Assembly: GCA_025716815.1 (NCBI GenBank) | Contig: JAIXMN010000041.1 | Coordinates: 124,001 to 188,000, forward strand | Origin: Dichotomocladium elegans | Taxonomy: Eukaryota; Mucoromycota; Mucoromycetes; Mucorales; Lichtheimiaceae | Direction: 5' to 3' | DNA: 64,000 nt | Shown: positions 10,278 to 21,773 of the stretch, piece after piece | How positions within the stretch are numbered: the stretch's first letter is position 1 | How the letters are laid out: the number at the start of each line of letters is the position of its first letter | Notes under the pieces: model-generated | Databases searched by the model: none | The model's input: only the letters and a program-made list of their open reading frames with translations | Told to the model about the DNA's origin: nothing | Made by a program: the position numbers and the translations under genes

Positions 10278-11354
10278 CAGGATTTTCAAGAAGAAGTTTG
10301 CGACAAGGATTAGTTGTTCGTTGCCGTATTTTTTAGTTCGTTATTGCTGAGAAAAGTTTGGGCATAAAAACTTTGGTTGTTGGTGAATTGCGGCCCTGAA
10401 TTTGGCCGGCAGCGGCTATTGAATTCGCAAAAAATCGTCGAGGTTTTTCGTTTTTTTCGTCTATCCAATTCGTCTCCCACAGCCCAGTTGTTCGGCAGCA
10501 TTTCGAAGGTCGATGCCACATACAAAGATGTTGGATCCTGCAGTATTATTTTATCGTCAAGAGGATTCTTTTTTTTGGATTTGGTTGGCAAGGACATTCG
10601 CGCAAACAATGCAAGTTCTCGGTTTTAGTAATCCCATTTGGTTACTGCCAAGTCGCATTTGGAACGCACTTTTATTTTGTTCGCATGGCATCTCTATATA
10701 TTTCGCAATCTCTCTTGCCGCACTTAACTCGAACATTTGTGCGATTAAAAGAAAAAGCGGCGAACAGTGGGAGACTGGCAGCTGCTGAAAGGTACCAAAC
10801 TCGGCATGCTGTATTCTTTTCTTGTCATCCGTCGCCATTTCTGTGCAGCAAAGCTGGCAATTGGCCATTGGCTAGTTCGCCACAATGTAAGAATAAGATG
10901 GGTGAATGGCGTGAACGTGGAAGTAAAAAGGAGACAGTGATTGTCTGGAAAATAAAAGAAAGCCTTTAAAGCTTAAAAACAAAACGGGAGAGAATGGTAC
11001 AGTAGGAGAATAAAAATGGGCGCGACGCGGTTAATTGAAATATCGATGCGCTTCCCACCCTTTTTCTGGTAGTGCGCCCTCGCATTATACTTTTGAACAT
11101 GTGCAAAACGAACCATCCTGCTCTTAATTAAACACAAGCTATTGTGAGGAAAAAGAGAAATGGCAACAACTTCTCCGAGATTCTGCTTTCTCACGAAAAC
11201 CATGCTGCTACTCTATTTGCCGCTTCTTTCGACACATGTGTGCACCCTTGTCTTTTGCAAACGTAAGCCTTGACATCGACAGGACCTTGCTGGTCTTCAA
11301 CAAAGTCAAGCTGCAGTTAATGTCTAGATCTAATGTAAGAATAGCATTCGCTGG
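10278..11354 (+). repeat. left inverted arm of X1
   Basis: Near-perfect inverted copy of 12852-13928. Mirrored open frames within it are not supported as genes. Confidence 0.9.
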
Positions 11355-12287
11355 TCAAGGTGCTGATTGCAATAATGTCGAGCAAAGTAACTTACTAGTT
11401 ATTATAAAGAAATACTCAATGCCATACCGTGCTACTATGAACGCGTTTCCGCCTTTTTAAATGTCTCTCGAATATGGCACATATCACGAATATACGGAAA
11501 ATCGCGTGATTTCGAAGCACAATGTGACATTGATCATGGAGATCCCTGAAAAGAGACGGTGAATGCTTACGCTTTAAACGTCTCTCGCATTCCGCTTAAA
11601 CATGTGCTTCTTTTATACCCCGTTCAACATCGAAATAGCAGCAGGAATCAATGAAATCATTCATATACTTGGTCGATTCGATCATGGACGTATGAAAGGT
11701 AATACCCTTGATGCGTCAAGGCGCAATCTATGTCAACGAGGGAAAAAAGATTAAGGGAGAAACCCTATTCAAAAAATTAGCTAATTAATCGTCGGCATAG
11801 GTCTTGGTAGAACTTCCTGTGTTGGCCGACAGAAGAAATGATAGTAAAAGGGTAGCCTATCCAGCTATACAGCATTTGCAATATGTGGGGTAAATGGATA
11901 AGCTGGTGAAAATTTGCGGACATTGAGGATGGATAGCTTTATCTGTACATATCGCTCTACTTGGTACTTAGCTATACTGAGTAACGAAGTTAAAAGTACT
12001 GGAAAGAAGTGATATTTTTGAGAATGCGATAGTTGAAGATCAGTTTGTGCATTCTGTGATCAAAAAGGATGGTTGGGGCGCTTGTGATTTAGTAATAAGT
12101 GCATAGCGGACGCCTGTTAGAGCATGTCATCTGACAGGGTGATTAAGCAGAACTGCTAAGCCTATTCACCGTTCGTGGTGGTGTTGTGTTACAAAAGCTA
12201 GAACGAATACTTACTCATAATAAATGTGAATTTCTTTAACGCCTTTTTCCCCTCCAAAGTTTTCCTTATACTCTTGTTCACCATAAA

Positions 12288-12998
12288 ATGGCTTCCTCAA
12301 AATCCAACAAAATCTCGGCACGCACTGTTGCCAAGGTCACGAAACACCATTATCAACCGGTAATCCCTTCGCAGACACGCTTGCAACTTGCGCATAGGTG
12401 TTCCCCAGTCGTTACGCGACGTTTGACCAGATCTATGGCATCACTAGATCTTCGTGGAGATGGTATGAGTAAGACTGGTCGTCCATTTCGAGAAAAGGGC
12501 AATGATCCATATCAGAAACTCTACAAAATACAGCCTCATTAAAAGACAGACATAGCTGATACCCAGGCCAGTCCTATGAGTGAGGACGATGACGATGACG
12601 ATGGCGATGACGTGAACGACGATGATGAAGGCGGTGAAGAGATCGATCTCGAAGGAGGAATGTTGGATAGGATGAATGATTTGGCGTTCACCAAATACCG
12701 CTTCCAGGTCGACGAAACGGAAAGCGATTGCAGTACTGGCAGTGAAAGTGATAGTGATGAGGCCAATACCAACTACGACGCTCGTAGAGACAGTACTGTG
12801 ATAGAAATCTCCCAATCAGCTCGACAAATGTCAACCTTGCGGTCGCTGTTGCCAGCGAATGCTATTCTTACATTAGATCTAGACATTAACTGCAGCTTGA
12901 CTTTGTTGAAGACCAGCAAGGTCCTGTCGATGTCAAGGCTTACGTTTGCAAAAGACAAGGGTGCACACATGTGTCGAAAGAAGCGGCAAATAGAGTAG
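12288..12998 (+). CDS. unknown acidic protein of foldback X (copy X1), probably two exons
   Basis: I do not recognise this gene. An 84-codon frame from ATG 12288 and a 140-codon frame from 12576 lie in the same phase, separated by TAA at 12540-12542. A GT-AG intron at 12463-12549 (87 nt) would remove the stop and join ..LRGDG.. to ..DIADTQASPMSED in frame. The N-terminus is basic (Lys/Arg/His). Exon 2 starts with a run of Asp (SEDDDDDDGDDV) and stays acidic and serine-rich. The last ~50 codons lie in the inverted arm. In another frame there, QQGPVDVKAYVCKRQGC (about 12910-12955) looks like coding sequence too, so a further intron is possible. The same gene with the same TAA is in X2 and X3. 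It could be a relic transposase N-terminus or a captured host gene. Confidence 0.5.
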
Positions 12999-13928
12999 CA
13001 GCATGGTTTTCGTGAGAAAGCAGAATCTCGGAGAAGTTGTTGCCATTTCTCTTTTTCCTCACAATAGCTTGTGTTTAATTAAGAGCAGGATGGTTCGTTT
13101 TGCACATGTTCAAAAGTATAATGCGAGGGCGCACTACCAGAAAAAGGGTGGGAAGCGCATCGATATTTCAATTAACCGCGTCGCGCCCATTTTTATTCTC
13201 CTACTGTACCATTCTCTCCCGTTTTGTTTTTAAGCTTTAAAGGCTTTCTTTTATTTTCCAGACAATCACTGTCTCCTTTTTACTTCCACGTTCACGCCAT
13301 TCACCCATCTTATTCTTACATTGTGGCGAACTAGCCAATGGCCAATTGCCAGCTTTGCTGCACAGAAATGGCGACGGATGACAAGAAAAGAATACAGCAT
13401 GCCGAGTTTGGTACCTTTCAGCAGCTGCCAGTCTCCCACTGTTCGCCGCTTTTTCTTTTAATCGCACAAATGTTCGAGTTAAGTGCGGCAAGAGAGATTG
13501 CGAAATATATAGAGATGCCATGCGAACAAAATAAAAGTGCGTTCCAAATGCGACTTGGCAGTAACCAAATGGGATTACTAAAACCGAGAACTTGCATTGT
13601 TTGCGCGAATGTCCTTGCCAACCAAATCCAAAAAAAAGAATCCTCTTGACGATAAAATAATACTGCAGGATCCAACATCTTTGTATGTGGCATCGACCTT
13701 CGAAATGCTGCCGAACAACTGGGCTGTGGGAGACGAATTGGATAGACGAAAAAAACGAAAAACCTCGACGATTTTTTGCGAATTCAATAGCCGCTGCCGG
13801 CCAAATTCAGGGCCGCAATTCACCAACAACCAAAGTTTTTATGCCCAAACTTTTCTCAGCAATAACGAACTAAAAAATACGGCAACGAACAACTAATCCT
13901 TGTCGCAAACTTCTTCTTGAAAATCCTG
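12852..13928 (-). repeat. right inverted arm of X1
   Basis: Mirror of 10278-11354. It ends AAAATCCTG at the TA duplication. Confidence 0.9.
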
Positions 13929-13930
13929 TA

Positions 13931-16779
13931 CAGGTGATGCATCTCCCATTAGTCGTCAGCCATACAAGATGAGTCCTCGTGAGTTGGATGAACTTCGCAA
14001 GCAAGTAAAGGAGCTTCTCGATTTGGGATTAATCCGGCCAAGTTGTTCACCTTGGGGTGCCCCAGTGTTGTTTGTTCGCAAAAAGGACGGCAGTATGCGC
14101 ATGTGCATCGATTATCGCGCTCTCAATGCGGTCACTAAGCGTAATACATGTCCACTCCCTCGTATTGACGAGTGTCTTGAACGCTTGGGTGGTGCACGTT
14201 TTTTCTCCAGCATCGACTTACGTTCAGGCTATCATCAAGTTCGTATTCGTGAGGAGGATATCCCCAAGACAGCTTTCAATACTCGCTATGGTTCCTTTGA
14301 ATGGCTCGTTCTTAGTTTCGGACTCACCAATTCACCACCTACCTTCCAAGCTCTCATGAATTCGGTGTTGGGCGATGCCTTGGACAAACATGCCTTGGTG
14401 TACCTGGATGATGTCCTGATTTTCAGTAAGACGGCTGAGGAGCATGAACTCCATGTGCGGGATGTGTTGACGCGTTTGGAGGAAGCCAAGTTGATTGTCA
14501 ACGTCAAGAAGTGCAACTTTTATCAGCAAAGTCTGGAGTTCCTTGGTTTTCGGGTGTCGGCTGAAGGCATCCTCCCATCCAGCGAGAAGGTGAAAGCGAT
14601 TCAAGAATGGCCAGTTCCCAAGAATGTTCAAGAAGTGCGTCAATTTATCGGTCTGGGTTCACATTACCGACGGTTCATTCGTGGATTCGCAAGTTTGGCA
14701 ACGCCCTTGACTGATTTAACAAAGGGAACCGGAACAAAAACGCGTCCTGTTGTGTGGACTCCGGAATGCCAAGCCGCTTTTGAGGAAATCAAATCCCGCA
14801 TGACCTCTGCCCCTATTTTGCACCATCCCAATCCTGATGCTCCCTTTGTCATTGAAACGGATGCGTCGGATTTTGGTGTGGGTGGAGTGTTGCTGCAAAA
14901 GGGAGCGAATGATGGCTTGATGCATCCAATCGCTTTTACATCCAAGAAGTTCTCGCAGGAGGAACGCAATTATCCAGCTCAAGAACGTGAACTGTTGGCT
15001 ATCCTGCATGCATTACGAGCTTGGCGTTGTTTTGTTGAAGGCCGTCCATGTACAGTATTCACCGATCATCAACCATTGGAATATTACAAGACTCAAGCCA
15101 AACCTACAACACGTCTCACAAGGTGGATCCAAGAATTTGCGCTATACGATCCTAGCATCAAGTACAAGCTGGGCAGATTGAATCATGTGCCTGATCTTCT
15201 GTCCCGTCGCGATGGTCCTGACTGCAAACCTGCTGATTTCAGTATGGAACCCGATTATCTTTATGCGGTGAAATCTGTCCAAGACACTGACTGGCCGAAG
15301 TTTTATGCCAAACCAGAATCGGAATGGCCAGCACTTTTCAAGGATCAATTACTCAAGCATCAAGATCAATTTGTAGCGCGTAATGGCGCCGTATTTCGCA
15401 AGACCAAGGTTGGTGACAAGGTGGAAGAGCGTCGTTTTGTCATGTTTGCGCGTCGAGCCGATTTGGTACAAGATTTTCACAAGTCCGTCGGTCATGCAAG
15501 CAAGCTTACAGTACAAGATCTGATGTGCAAGCGTTGGTGGTGGCCTCAAATGCGACATGATATCGAACGTTGGTTGGCAGCTTGTCCTCAATGTCAACTA
15601 GCAGCAAGACCGGATCGTAACACACATCATGCACCAATGCGTCCTTTGGATGTTCCTCCTCCTTTTTCGAGATGGCACATTGATTTCATTGGTGAGCTCC
15701 CAACTACGTTACGTGGCAATAGGTGGTTACTTGTCGCGGTGGATTATGCAACCAATTGGACTTGTGCTCGTGCATTACCAGATGCAACAGGTGCTGCAAT
15801 CGCCAAGTTTATCCATGAGGAGCTGGTGTTACCATTTGGATGCATGAATGAACTTCTTTCTGATCGTGGTGCGAATTTCATGTCTAATGTTCTTGCCAAC
15901 TATCTCGGCCGCCTCAAAATCAAGCACGTGTTCACCTCTGCATTTCATCCAAGGACTAACTCGAAGGCTGAAAGAACCAACGGTATCATCAAACAGATAC
16001 TTCGCAAGTATGTGCATGGCAAAATCCATCGTTGGGACGATTTCGTTCAGCAAACCGTGTTCGCATGTCGTGTTCGCAAACATCGTACCACCGGTTACAG
16101 CCCTTATTTCCTCGTGTATGGTCAAGAGCCGAAGCTGCCTGGTGATGAGTTGACTCCATTTGTGCTTACGGATACCGATGATGTTGACAAGGATCAAGGA
16201 ATTGCCGTCAAAGCTCGAGTGCCTGAAGTCCGTGCTTTACGACAAGCCCGTGCTATTGCTAAACAACGCCTTCAAGACACTGCCGCCAAAGACAAAGCAC
16301 GTTGGGATACCTTAATGAAGCCGCAAGTTTTCGCCATTGGCGATCATGTCTTAATGAGACATGAGAACAAACTGAGCCTCGAATATACTTGGAAAGGACC
16401 ATACCGCATTATCAACAAAAATGCATCAACTCACATCTATCAACTGCAAGATCTTACAGGCAATACTTACAACTCCTGGGTACACACAGACCGCCTTCGC
16501 CCCATCCATTTCACCACTACACCCACTGGCCCATGGTATGATCCCACAGCCACTCGTGCTGTTGAACGCCGTGATCTTCAAGCTTCCGCCGACCTACATG
16601 TTCTCGAGGACGATCAACATTCTGGGGAGGGGGTATTGTCGCAGCCTCTGGCTGAGCAATCTCTTTTGGCAAACTGCGCCTCATCATCTTTTACATGCGA
16701 TCACGCAAAGCCCACCGACACCGCCACACTACCAAGCCCATCTTCTACTTCGCCACCATTGCCAAGCCTATCTCGTTAA
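13931..16779 (+). CDS. gypsy pol of element 2: RT, RNase H, integrase
   Basis: Continues the protease frame after X1. RT shows [28 protein letters not shown] (first catalytic D) and [11 protein letters not shown] (YLDD box, about 14400). RNase H starts with [10 protein letters not shown] and has [10 protein letters not shown] and DHQPLEY. Integrase has the HHCC finger (GHAS, then CPQCQ) and the DDE residues in [13 protein letters not shown] and KAERTNG. It ends [12 protein letters not shown] with no chromodomain. The open frame runs through the purine tract (GGGGAGGGGGTAT) into the 3' LTR, so the last ~47 codons are LTR sequence. No stop or frameshift is seen, so this pol would be intact if X1 were absent. 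Confidence 0.92.
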
Positions 16780-16927
16780 CTGCGCCCCTGATATCATAGA
16801 TAACCAACATATATAAATATCCCCTCATGTTGATACAATAAAAGATTATCCTACGTCTATACTTCGCTCAGTACACCAGTCTATCTATCTCTGGCCATTG
16901 GTTTACCAGCTCAGATTTGGACCGACA
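16637..16927 (+). repeat. 3' LTR of element 2
   Basis: 291 bp, TGTCGCAG to ACCGACA, matching 2307-2597. One base (G at 16928) separates it from the LTR of element 3. Confidence 0.92.
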
Positions 16928-16928
16928 G

Positions 16929-17256
16929 TGTCGTCTTCGTAATTTGGCGGATACACCGTAGCCAGAGAATAGACTTTTGGAGGAACAATTAAATGTGAAA
17001 GATAACTCTCAGATGATGTTTATTGTTTGGACGTTGCCTGGATATTTATATTGTTTTCTAATGCTAAGTATACTTAAGATAATACTGCACAGACGTCATG
17101 GAGAATGGATGATGTAATTAGAGATGTAGTACAACGTGCGTGATAATCCATGGCGTCATAATGCTAAAAGGTAGTAAGCCCGACATTACGTCAGGGATCG
17201 TTATGAAAATAGACTTGAGCCGGAAATTCTAATGGCCGATTAATCTGGCTACGACA
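16929..17256 (-). repeat. 3' LTR of element 3
   Basis: 328 bp. On the minus strand it runs TGTCGTAGCC ... GACGACA. It has a TATAAATATCC box and AATAAACATC on the minus strand. It is similar in plan to the LTR at 63356-63774. No gene lies here. Confidence 0.8.
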
Positions 17257-18958
17257 ATATCCCCTCTTTAGACAGTTGGACGTCCTCGGACAACAACGCG
17301 ATTTGACCAGCGGCAGTCAGATAGCGGCGCTCAGCGGCACGGGCAGCAGTGGGGTCATACCATGGCTCGACCGGGGGGGAAACAGAAGGGAGATGGATTG
17401 GGCGAAGGCGATCGGTATGTACCCAAGATGAGTATGTCTTGCCATTGAGATCTTGTAACTGATAGATGTGGGAGTCAGGATTAGCAGCCAGTACACGAAA
17501 AGGGCCCTTCCAGTTGTATTCCAGGCTGAGTTTGTTTTCGTGTCGCATCAAGACGTGGTCACCGACATTGAAGGTTTGGGGCTTCAATATAGCATCCCAA
17601 CGGGCCTTGTCTTTAGCAGCATTCTCTTTGAGGCGGGCTTCAGCGAGCTGGCAGGCCTCCAGTAATCGACGAACTTCGGGAATGCGGGCTTCAATAGCGG
17701 CAGGTGCTTCTTGTGTGGGGTCGGCCATATCAATAAACGGCGGTAAAAAATCTCCAGGGAGCTTGGGTTCCTGTCCGTATACCAAAAAGTATGGGCTAAA
17801 TCCAGTTGTGCGATGCTTGCGGATGCGGCATGCAAATACTGCGGCATCAACAAATTGGTCCCATCGATGAATCTTGCCATGTGTATATTTGCAAAGCATC
17901 TGTTTGAGGATACCATTAGTGCGTTCCACCTTACTGTTGGTGCGTGGATGGAAAGCCGACGTCAGGACATGATTCGTTTTGAGACGGCCCAGATAATTAG
18001 TAAGGATGTTAGACATAAAATTGGCACCGCGGTCAGTACAGATCTCTGCAGGACAAGAAAATGGCAGTACAATTTCCTCGTAAAGAAACTTGGCGATAGC
18101 TTCACCAGTTGCGTCCGGTACTGCACGGGCGATCGTCCAATTTGTGGCATAATCAACGGCGACTAGCAACCAACGGTTTCCCTGGATTGTGGTAGGGAGT
18201 TCACCAATAAAATCCAGATGCCATCGATAAAAGGCAGGCGGCACCTCCAGTGGTTTCATGGGAGCATGATGGACACCGCGATCAGCATTGGCAGCAAGTT
18301 GGCATTGTGGAGAGGTGGCAAGCCACGTTTGGATGTCTGTGCGCATGTCGGGCCACCACCAACGCTTGCGTATCAAATCGTAGACGGTGGTATTACCCGC
18401 ATGGCCGAACGACTTGTGAAACTGCTCAACCAGATCGGCGCGACGAGCAAAAAGTGCATAGCGGATTTCATGGATTTCCTTGCCTATTTTTACCTTGCGA
18501 TATATTGCATTGTTACGTACTACGAACTTGTCCTTGTGTTTCAGAAGCAGATCCTTATACGTGGGCGACCACCTATCCTCGGGCATTGCGTAGAACTTAG
18601 GCCAGTCGGATTCTTGGATTGCCTTAACCGCATAAAGATAATCGGGTTCCATTTCGGGCTCTTTGGTGACACAATCCGGACCATCTCGACGAGAAAGCAG
18701 ATCCGGGATATGGTTGTCCTTGCCTGGTTTGTATTGGATATCTGGGTCATATAGTTCAAGTTCGGCAATCCAACGGGTCAAGCGTGGTGTGGGTTTTGTT
18801 TTGGACCGGAAATACTTCAGTGGATGGTGGTCTGAAAAGACAGTATATGGACGGCCATCAATAAAACAACGCCAGGTGCGGAGTGCATGTAGGATTGCAA
18901 GTAATTCTCGTTCCTGTGCGGGGTATGCTCGTTCGGTCGCCGACAACTTCTTGGACTC
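17249..18958 (-). pseudogene. gypsy pol of element 3: RNase H and integrase, N-terminally truncated
   Basis: The frame begins at ESKKLSATERAYPAQ in RNase H; anything read further upstream (to 19042) is Merlin sequence. Integrase shows GHAGNTTVYDL and then SPQCQ: the first Cys of the HHCC finger (CPQC in elements 1 and 2) is Ser here. The DDE core is present (WHLDF, CTDRGANF, KVERTNG). The C-terminus [10 protein letters not shown] is followed by a stop just inside the LTR. The missing RT and the altered Cys argue that this copy is dead. Confidence 0.88.
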
Positions 18959-19447
18959 GGATCTCTGGGAGTATAACACGCCACACTCTAAATATATATA
19001 TCTATATATTACTATAATAATATATATGTTTGTGTTACACAACGTTGCCTATATATGTAAAATGGGTCGGGGAATCCAAAAATGATAATTTCAAACCCCG
19101 CTAACTATGGCACTCCCCTAGAAAACTTGTTTTTTCTTTGTTTTATCTATAAACACACATACCATACTCCCTGAATGGTTATGATCTATTTCTGGAAAAC
19201 TTTTATAACTTGTCATTCATTTTTAGTACCTGAATCTACTATTTTTCAGCAATTAATGACCATTTTCTTTTCAATGCCAATTTTACAATATTTTAGCTGC
19301 ATAACTATAGCAATAAATACAGCAATCTTTATGTGAAAGTCGTCCCTACTATATTAAGGTGATACAAAGCCCGTGAAACCTCAAAATCAAGGTGTATGAC
19401 TGCCTCATCTACCATATGTTTTTGAAGGCTCCCAAATTGTTTAGTCT

Positions 19448-19602
19448 GTGGAAGTGGTTAGGGTGTTGGGTGGGTTATGGAAAGGTTCTGGGTTCAATCC
19501 CCTGCTTTTTGCAATTTATACTTTACATGTATTTTTTAATTCCTGGGTGTCGGATTCGAAATGGAAAGGTCCTGGGTTCAATCCCCAGCCCCTGCAGCTT
19601 GC
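19448..19602 (+). repeat. two tRNA-like (Pol III box B) modules inside Merlin
   Basis: GGTTCAATCC occurs at about 19491 and 19575, each preceded by ATGGAAAGGT(T/C)CTG. The second forms a perfect T-arm (CTGGG-TTCAATC-CCCAG). The first is preceded by a possible box A-like TGTGGAAGTGGTTAGGG. The modules look like duplicated 3' halves of a tRNA or SINE. They are conserved in Merlin copies B' (about 45490-45650) and C (about 61848-62010). No acceptor stem is seen, so I do not call them tRNA genes. Confidence 0.5.
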
Positions 19603-19811
19603 ACTTTTATATTTTTGTAGAAAGCCTTGATGAAATGTACTGTATGATCTCAGATTTCATTACTAATCGAATAAAAATATCACCCAATCGGAAATAATCA
19701 TATGATAATCATATGATAATCACATGCTTATCTTTGATGATCTATAGAACCTGAAAAATGTATAAAAGGGCATAGTTTCCTGCTTGGTATATATCCCCCA
19801 TTCTATTTTGT

Positions 19812-21190
19812 ATGTCTACTCCTACCACACTTACTATGGAAAGCACTCCCACCTTCAAGGATATAGCACCTATTCTTTTAGACCCTGCTCAGGCATCAAA
19901 GTAAGTCAACTAGAAGTAGTAGTAGTTTACTATATCTAAAATGTCTAAACTAGATGGCTACTTGATATTGGGGCCTTATATCCTGAGAAGTTCTGCCCAG
20001 AAGGATCTAAAATGGCCATAGTCTCACCTACTGGGAAGGTACCTTACTGGAGGTGCAGTTCAAGAACCTGTCCTTGTGGAAGAAAGAATTCTGTGTCTAT
20101 CCTTGCTGGTTCCTTTTTTGGTGGTAGAAAGGTCAAACCAAATATTGTCCTTGGTGTAATCTACTTCTACCTGCTCAAGTTACCTTTAATGGCACAAACT
20201 ACTCTATGGGCAATTGATCACAAGACAACAAGGACTATAATCCTTGATTTAATGAGGCTTATGGAAGCAGACCTTACTATTGGAGATTGTCAAATTGGTA
20301 TATACAGGAAGTTATAGAAACTAGTAACTATTACTTATCTAAACATTATTAATAGGAGGCCGTGATGAAAATGGCGAAAGGATCATTGTTGAAATTGATG
20401 AATCCAAGTTTGGGAAACGAAAATATGCCAAGGGCCATAGAGTGGATGGTGTATGGGTGATTGGTGGTGTTGAAAGGACCAAGAGAAGAAAGGCCTTTTT
20501 GACCACTGTTCCTGACAGAAGCATGGAGACTATTAAGGAAGTAGTAAACACCTATATTCTTGATGGTAAGTTCCTAGTATTGGTAGTATTAGACTTACTT
20601 ATATAAGTGTTAGGGAGCCATATTATAGCAGACTGCTGGAAGGCATATGACTGGATCAAGGATACAGAGGAGTCAAGGGATATCAAATTTGACAGGGTGA
20701 ATCATAGTTTGCACTTTGTTGACCCAAAAACTAGTGCATGCACAAACACAATTGAGGGTAAGCAGTATATATAAGCAAGGTTTTCATTATTCTTAACATA
20801 GATATAGGTACTTGGAATGGCATTAAACAGAATGTCCCAGCTAGACAGAGAACCAAGAAGGCAATGCCATGGAAACTTGTTGAGTTTATCTGGAGACGAA
20901 AATATGAAGGTGCTATCTGGTCTGGCCTTTTAAAAGCATTTAGAGAGGTGTCATTCTCCAAGTTAGAGACCCACCTAGTCACAGGAGATAGAGAGGATCA
21001 CTCAACCCTTACAGAGGTTCTCTCTATGGAGCCTGATGTTGACAATGGTAAGTTGATATAACTATCCAGTTGCTTGGCACACATAATAATAGTAGGTACA
21101 GCAGTTGTAGATGATCAGGAACTCAGTGAAAGTGAGCATAGTGAGGAAGAAATCCTTCCTGTTAGTAAAAGAGTTCGAAATAGTAAATAA
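19812..21190 (+). CDS. Merlin transposase (ISXO2-like DDE), six exons, copy A
   Basis: Exons 19812-19900, 19954-20297, 20356-20565, 20614-20757, 20808-21047 and 21096-21190. All introns are GT-AG and 48-58 bp. The sum is 1122 nt, giving 373 residues with no stop. The N-terminal region has a CSSRTCPC cluster (zinc-ribbon-like). The catalytic core follows the IS1595/ISXO2 pattern: VEIDESKFGKRKY (first D), HIIADCWKAY (second D) and, after NHSLHFVDP, TNTIEGTWNGIKQ (E). This fold marks the Merlin superfamily, which moves by cut and paste with 8-bp duplications. The acidic C-terminus ends KRVRNSK. The introns exclude bacterial contamination. A second ATG nine codons in is possible. Confidence 0.88.
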
Positions 21191-21386
21191 AAGACCTATA
21201 CTATAAGAGAAGAAGAAGCTGAAACCTAAAGACGAAGCGAACTATATATGTGTCGGGGTTTAAAATATTGTTACACGATGCGCCTTATTTAGAGCTATAA
21301 GAATATATAATTTTTATGTTTGTAGCATGATTGGTGCACCATCTAGGTCAGATTGAAAGTGTGGCGTGCTATACTCCCATTCAGCC

Positions 21387-21773
21387 TCGTTCTGCTGCCC
21401 ACCTTCTTTCCTGGCACACTCGTTGGCCCGCGCTGCTCCAAGTCCTCTCCGACATCGATCGTGTGTGCCACCCACACGAGTCACACACGGACGATGATAG
21501 CGACAATGGATTCCAGCTCCTGGCTTGGCTCACACCCCCGCCTTTGCCTTTGCCTCATGCACCTCTTCCCCTGCCACCGGCTGCTGAAGAGATGGTTCTC
21601 CTTGAGTTCGATTTCTGAGGCGTCGCGTGTGCCCGTTGTATACTTCTCCCCTTAGTCTAGATCTTATATTATATCTTATCCCATATTATTACTCGAAAAA
21701 AAGAAGACGGAAAAGAAGAAGAAGAAAAAAAAGAAAAAAGGCGTATGCCACAAAAGAAAAAAAAAAAAAAGAT
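21387..21773 (+). mobile_element. LINE copy LA, 3' end only
   Basis: The last 77 codons of ORF2 (RSAAHLLSWHTRW.. to ..VLLEFDF, stop at 21616-21618), a short 3' UTR and A-rich tails (about 21715-21771). The sequence matches the 3' end of LB (27284-27532 plus 55599-55700). It is cut at its 5' side by Merlin A. It shows the uninterrupted target of Y1: GTTGTATACTTCTCC at about 21638. Confidence 0.85.

Larger units (their letters stand above)
10278..13928 (+). mobile_element. foldback DNA transposon X1, TSD TA
   Basis: 3651 bp between TA at 10276-10277 and TA at 13929-13930. The ends are CAGGATTTTCAAGAAGAAG. The inverted arms are about 1077 bp (10278-11354, 12852-13928). The unique centre holds an unknown two-exon gene at 12288-13000. 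Between 11355 and 12287 I see no gene, only AT-rich sequence. There is no DDE or SWIM motif, so X is probably non-autonomous. X2 has exactly the same length, which points to recent spread. Confidence 0.9.
2307..16927 (+). mobile_element. Ty3/gypsy element 2, two LTRs, carrying three nested insertions
   Basis: Two 291-bp LTRs (2307-2597, 16637-16927) differ at one position that I can see (A/G near 2530/16866), so the insertion looks recent. Order is LTR, gag, protease, RT, RNase H, integrase, LTR. Insertions: solo LTR 3209-4029 in gag, foldback Z 4444-9439 at the end of gag, and foldback X1 10278-13928 at the start of RT. With the inserts removed, gag is 351 codons and pro-pol 1228 codons, both exact multiples of three. 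The only other damage seen is a TAG in gag. No matching target duplication is visible at the outer ends: CGACA on the left, GTGTC on the right. Confidence 0.92.
16929..18958 (-). mobile_element. Ty3/gypsy element 3, 3' part, minus strand
   Basis: On the minus strand: RNase H-integrase coding sequence, a purine tract (AAAGAGGGGATAT) and an LTR. The upstream half ends abruptly at 18958, where Merlin copy A begins. The other part of this gypsy element is not found beyond Merlin A, where a LINE follows instead. Confidence 0.88.
18959..21386 (+). mobile_element. Merlin-type (IS1016/IS1595-like) DNA transposon, copy A
   Basis: 2428 bp. The 5' end is GGATCTCTGGGAGTATAACA and the 3' end is the complement of GGCTGAATGGGAGTATAGCA, giving about 29-bp imperfect inverted repeats starting GG. 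These borders are set by copy C, which has an 8-bp duplication exactly outside them. Copy A has no such duplication: TTGGACTC on the left (gypsy) and TCGTTCTG on the right (LINE), so its two halves probably come from different insertions. The element is AT-rich compared with its LINE neighbour. 18959-19811 is non-coding apart from tRNA-like modules. Confidence 0.92.

Noticed and set aside
16637..16779. C-terminal extension of element 2 pol rich in Pro and Ser
   Set aside because: It is translation into the LTR; the same peptide appears from the 5' LTR at 2305-2449.
17249..19042. A 597-codon gypsy frame with a hydrophobic Ile/Tyr-rich N-terminus
   Set aside because: The first ~28 codons are the AT-rich end of Merlin A. 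The gypsy coding sequence starts at 18958.
19448..19602. True tRNA genes in Merlin
   Set aside because: There is a T-arm and box B, but no pairing acceptor stem or anticodon arm that I could build.
19812..21190. Bacterial insertion sequence (IS1595 family) as contamination
   Set aside because: The gene has five spliceosomal GT-AG introns, and the element sits inside eukaryotic retroelements with an 8-bp duplication in copy C.
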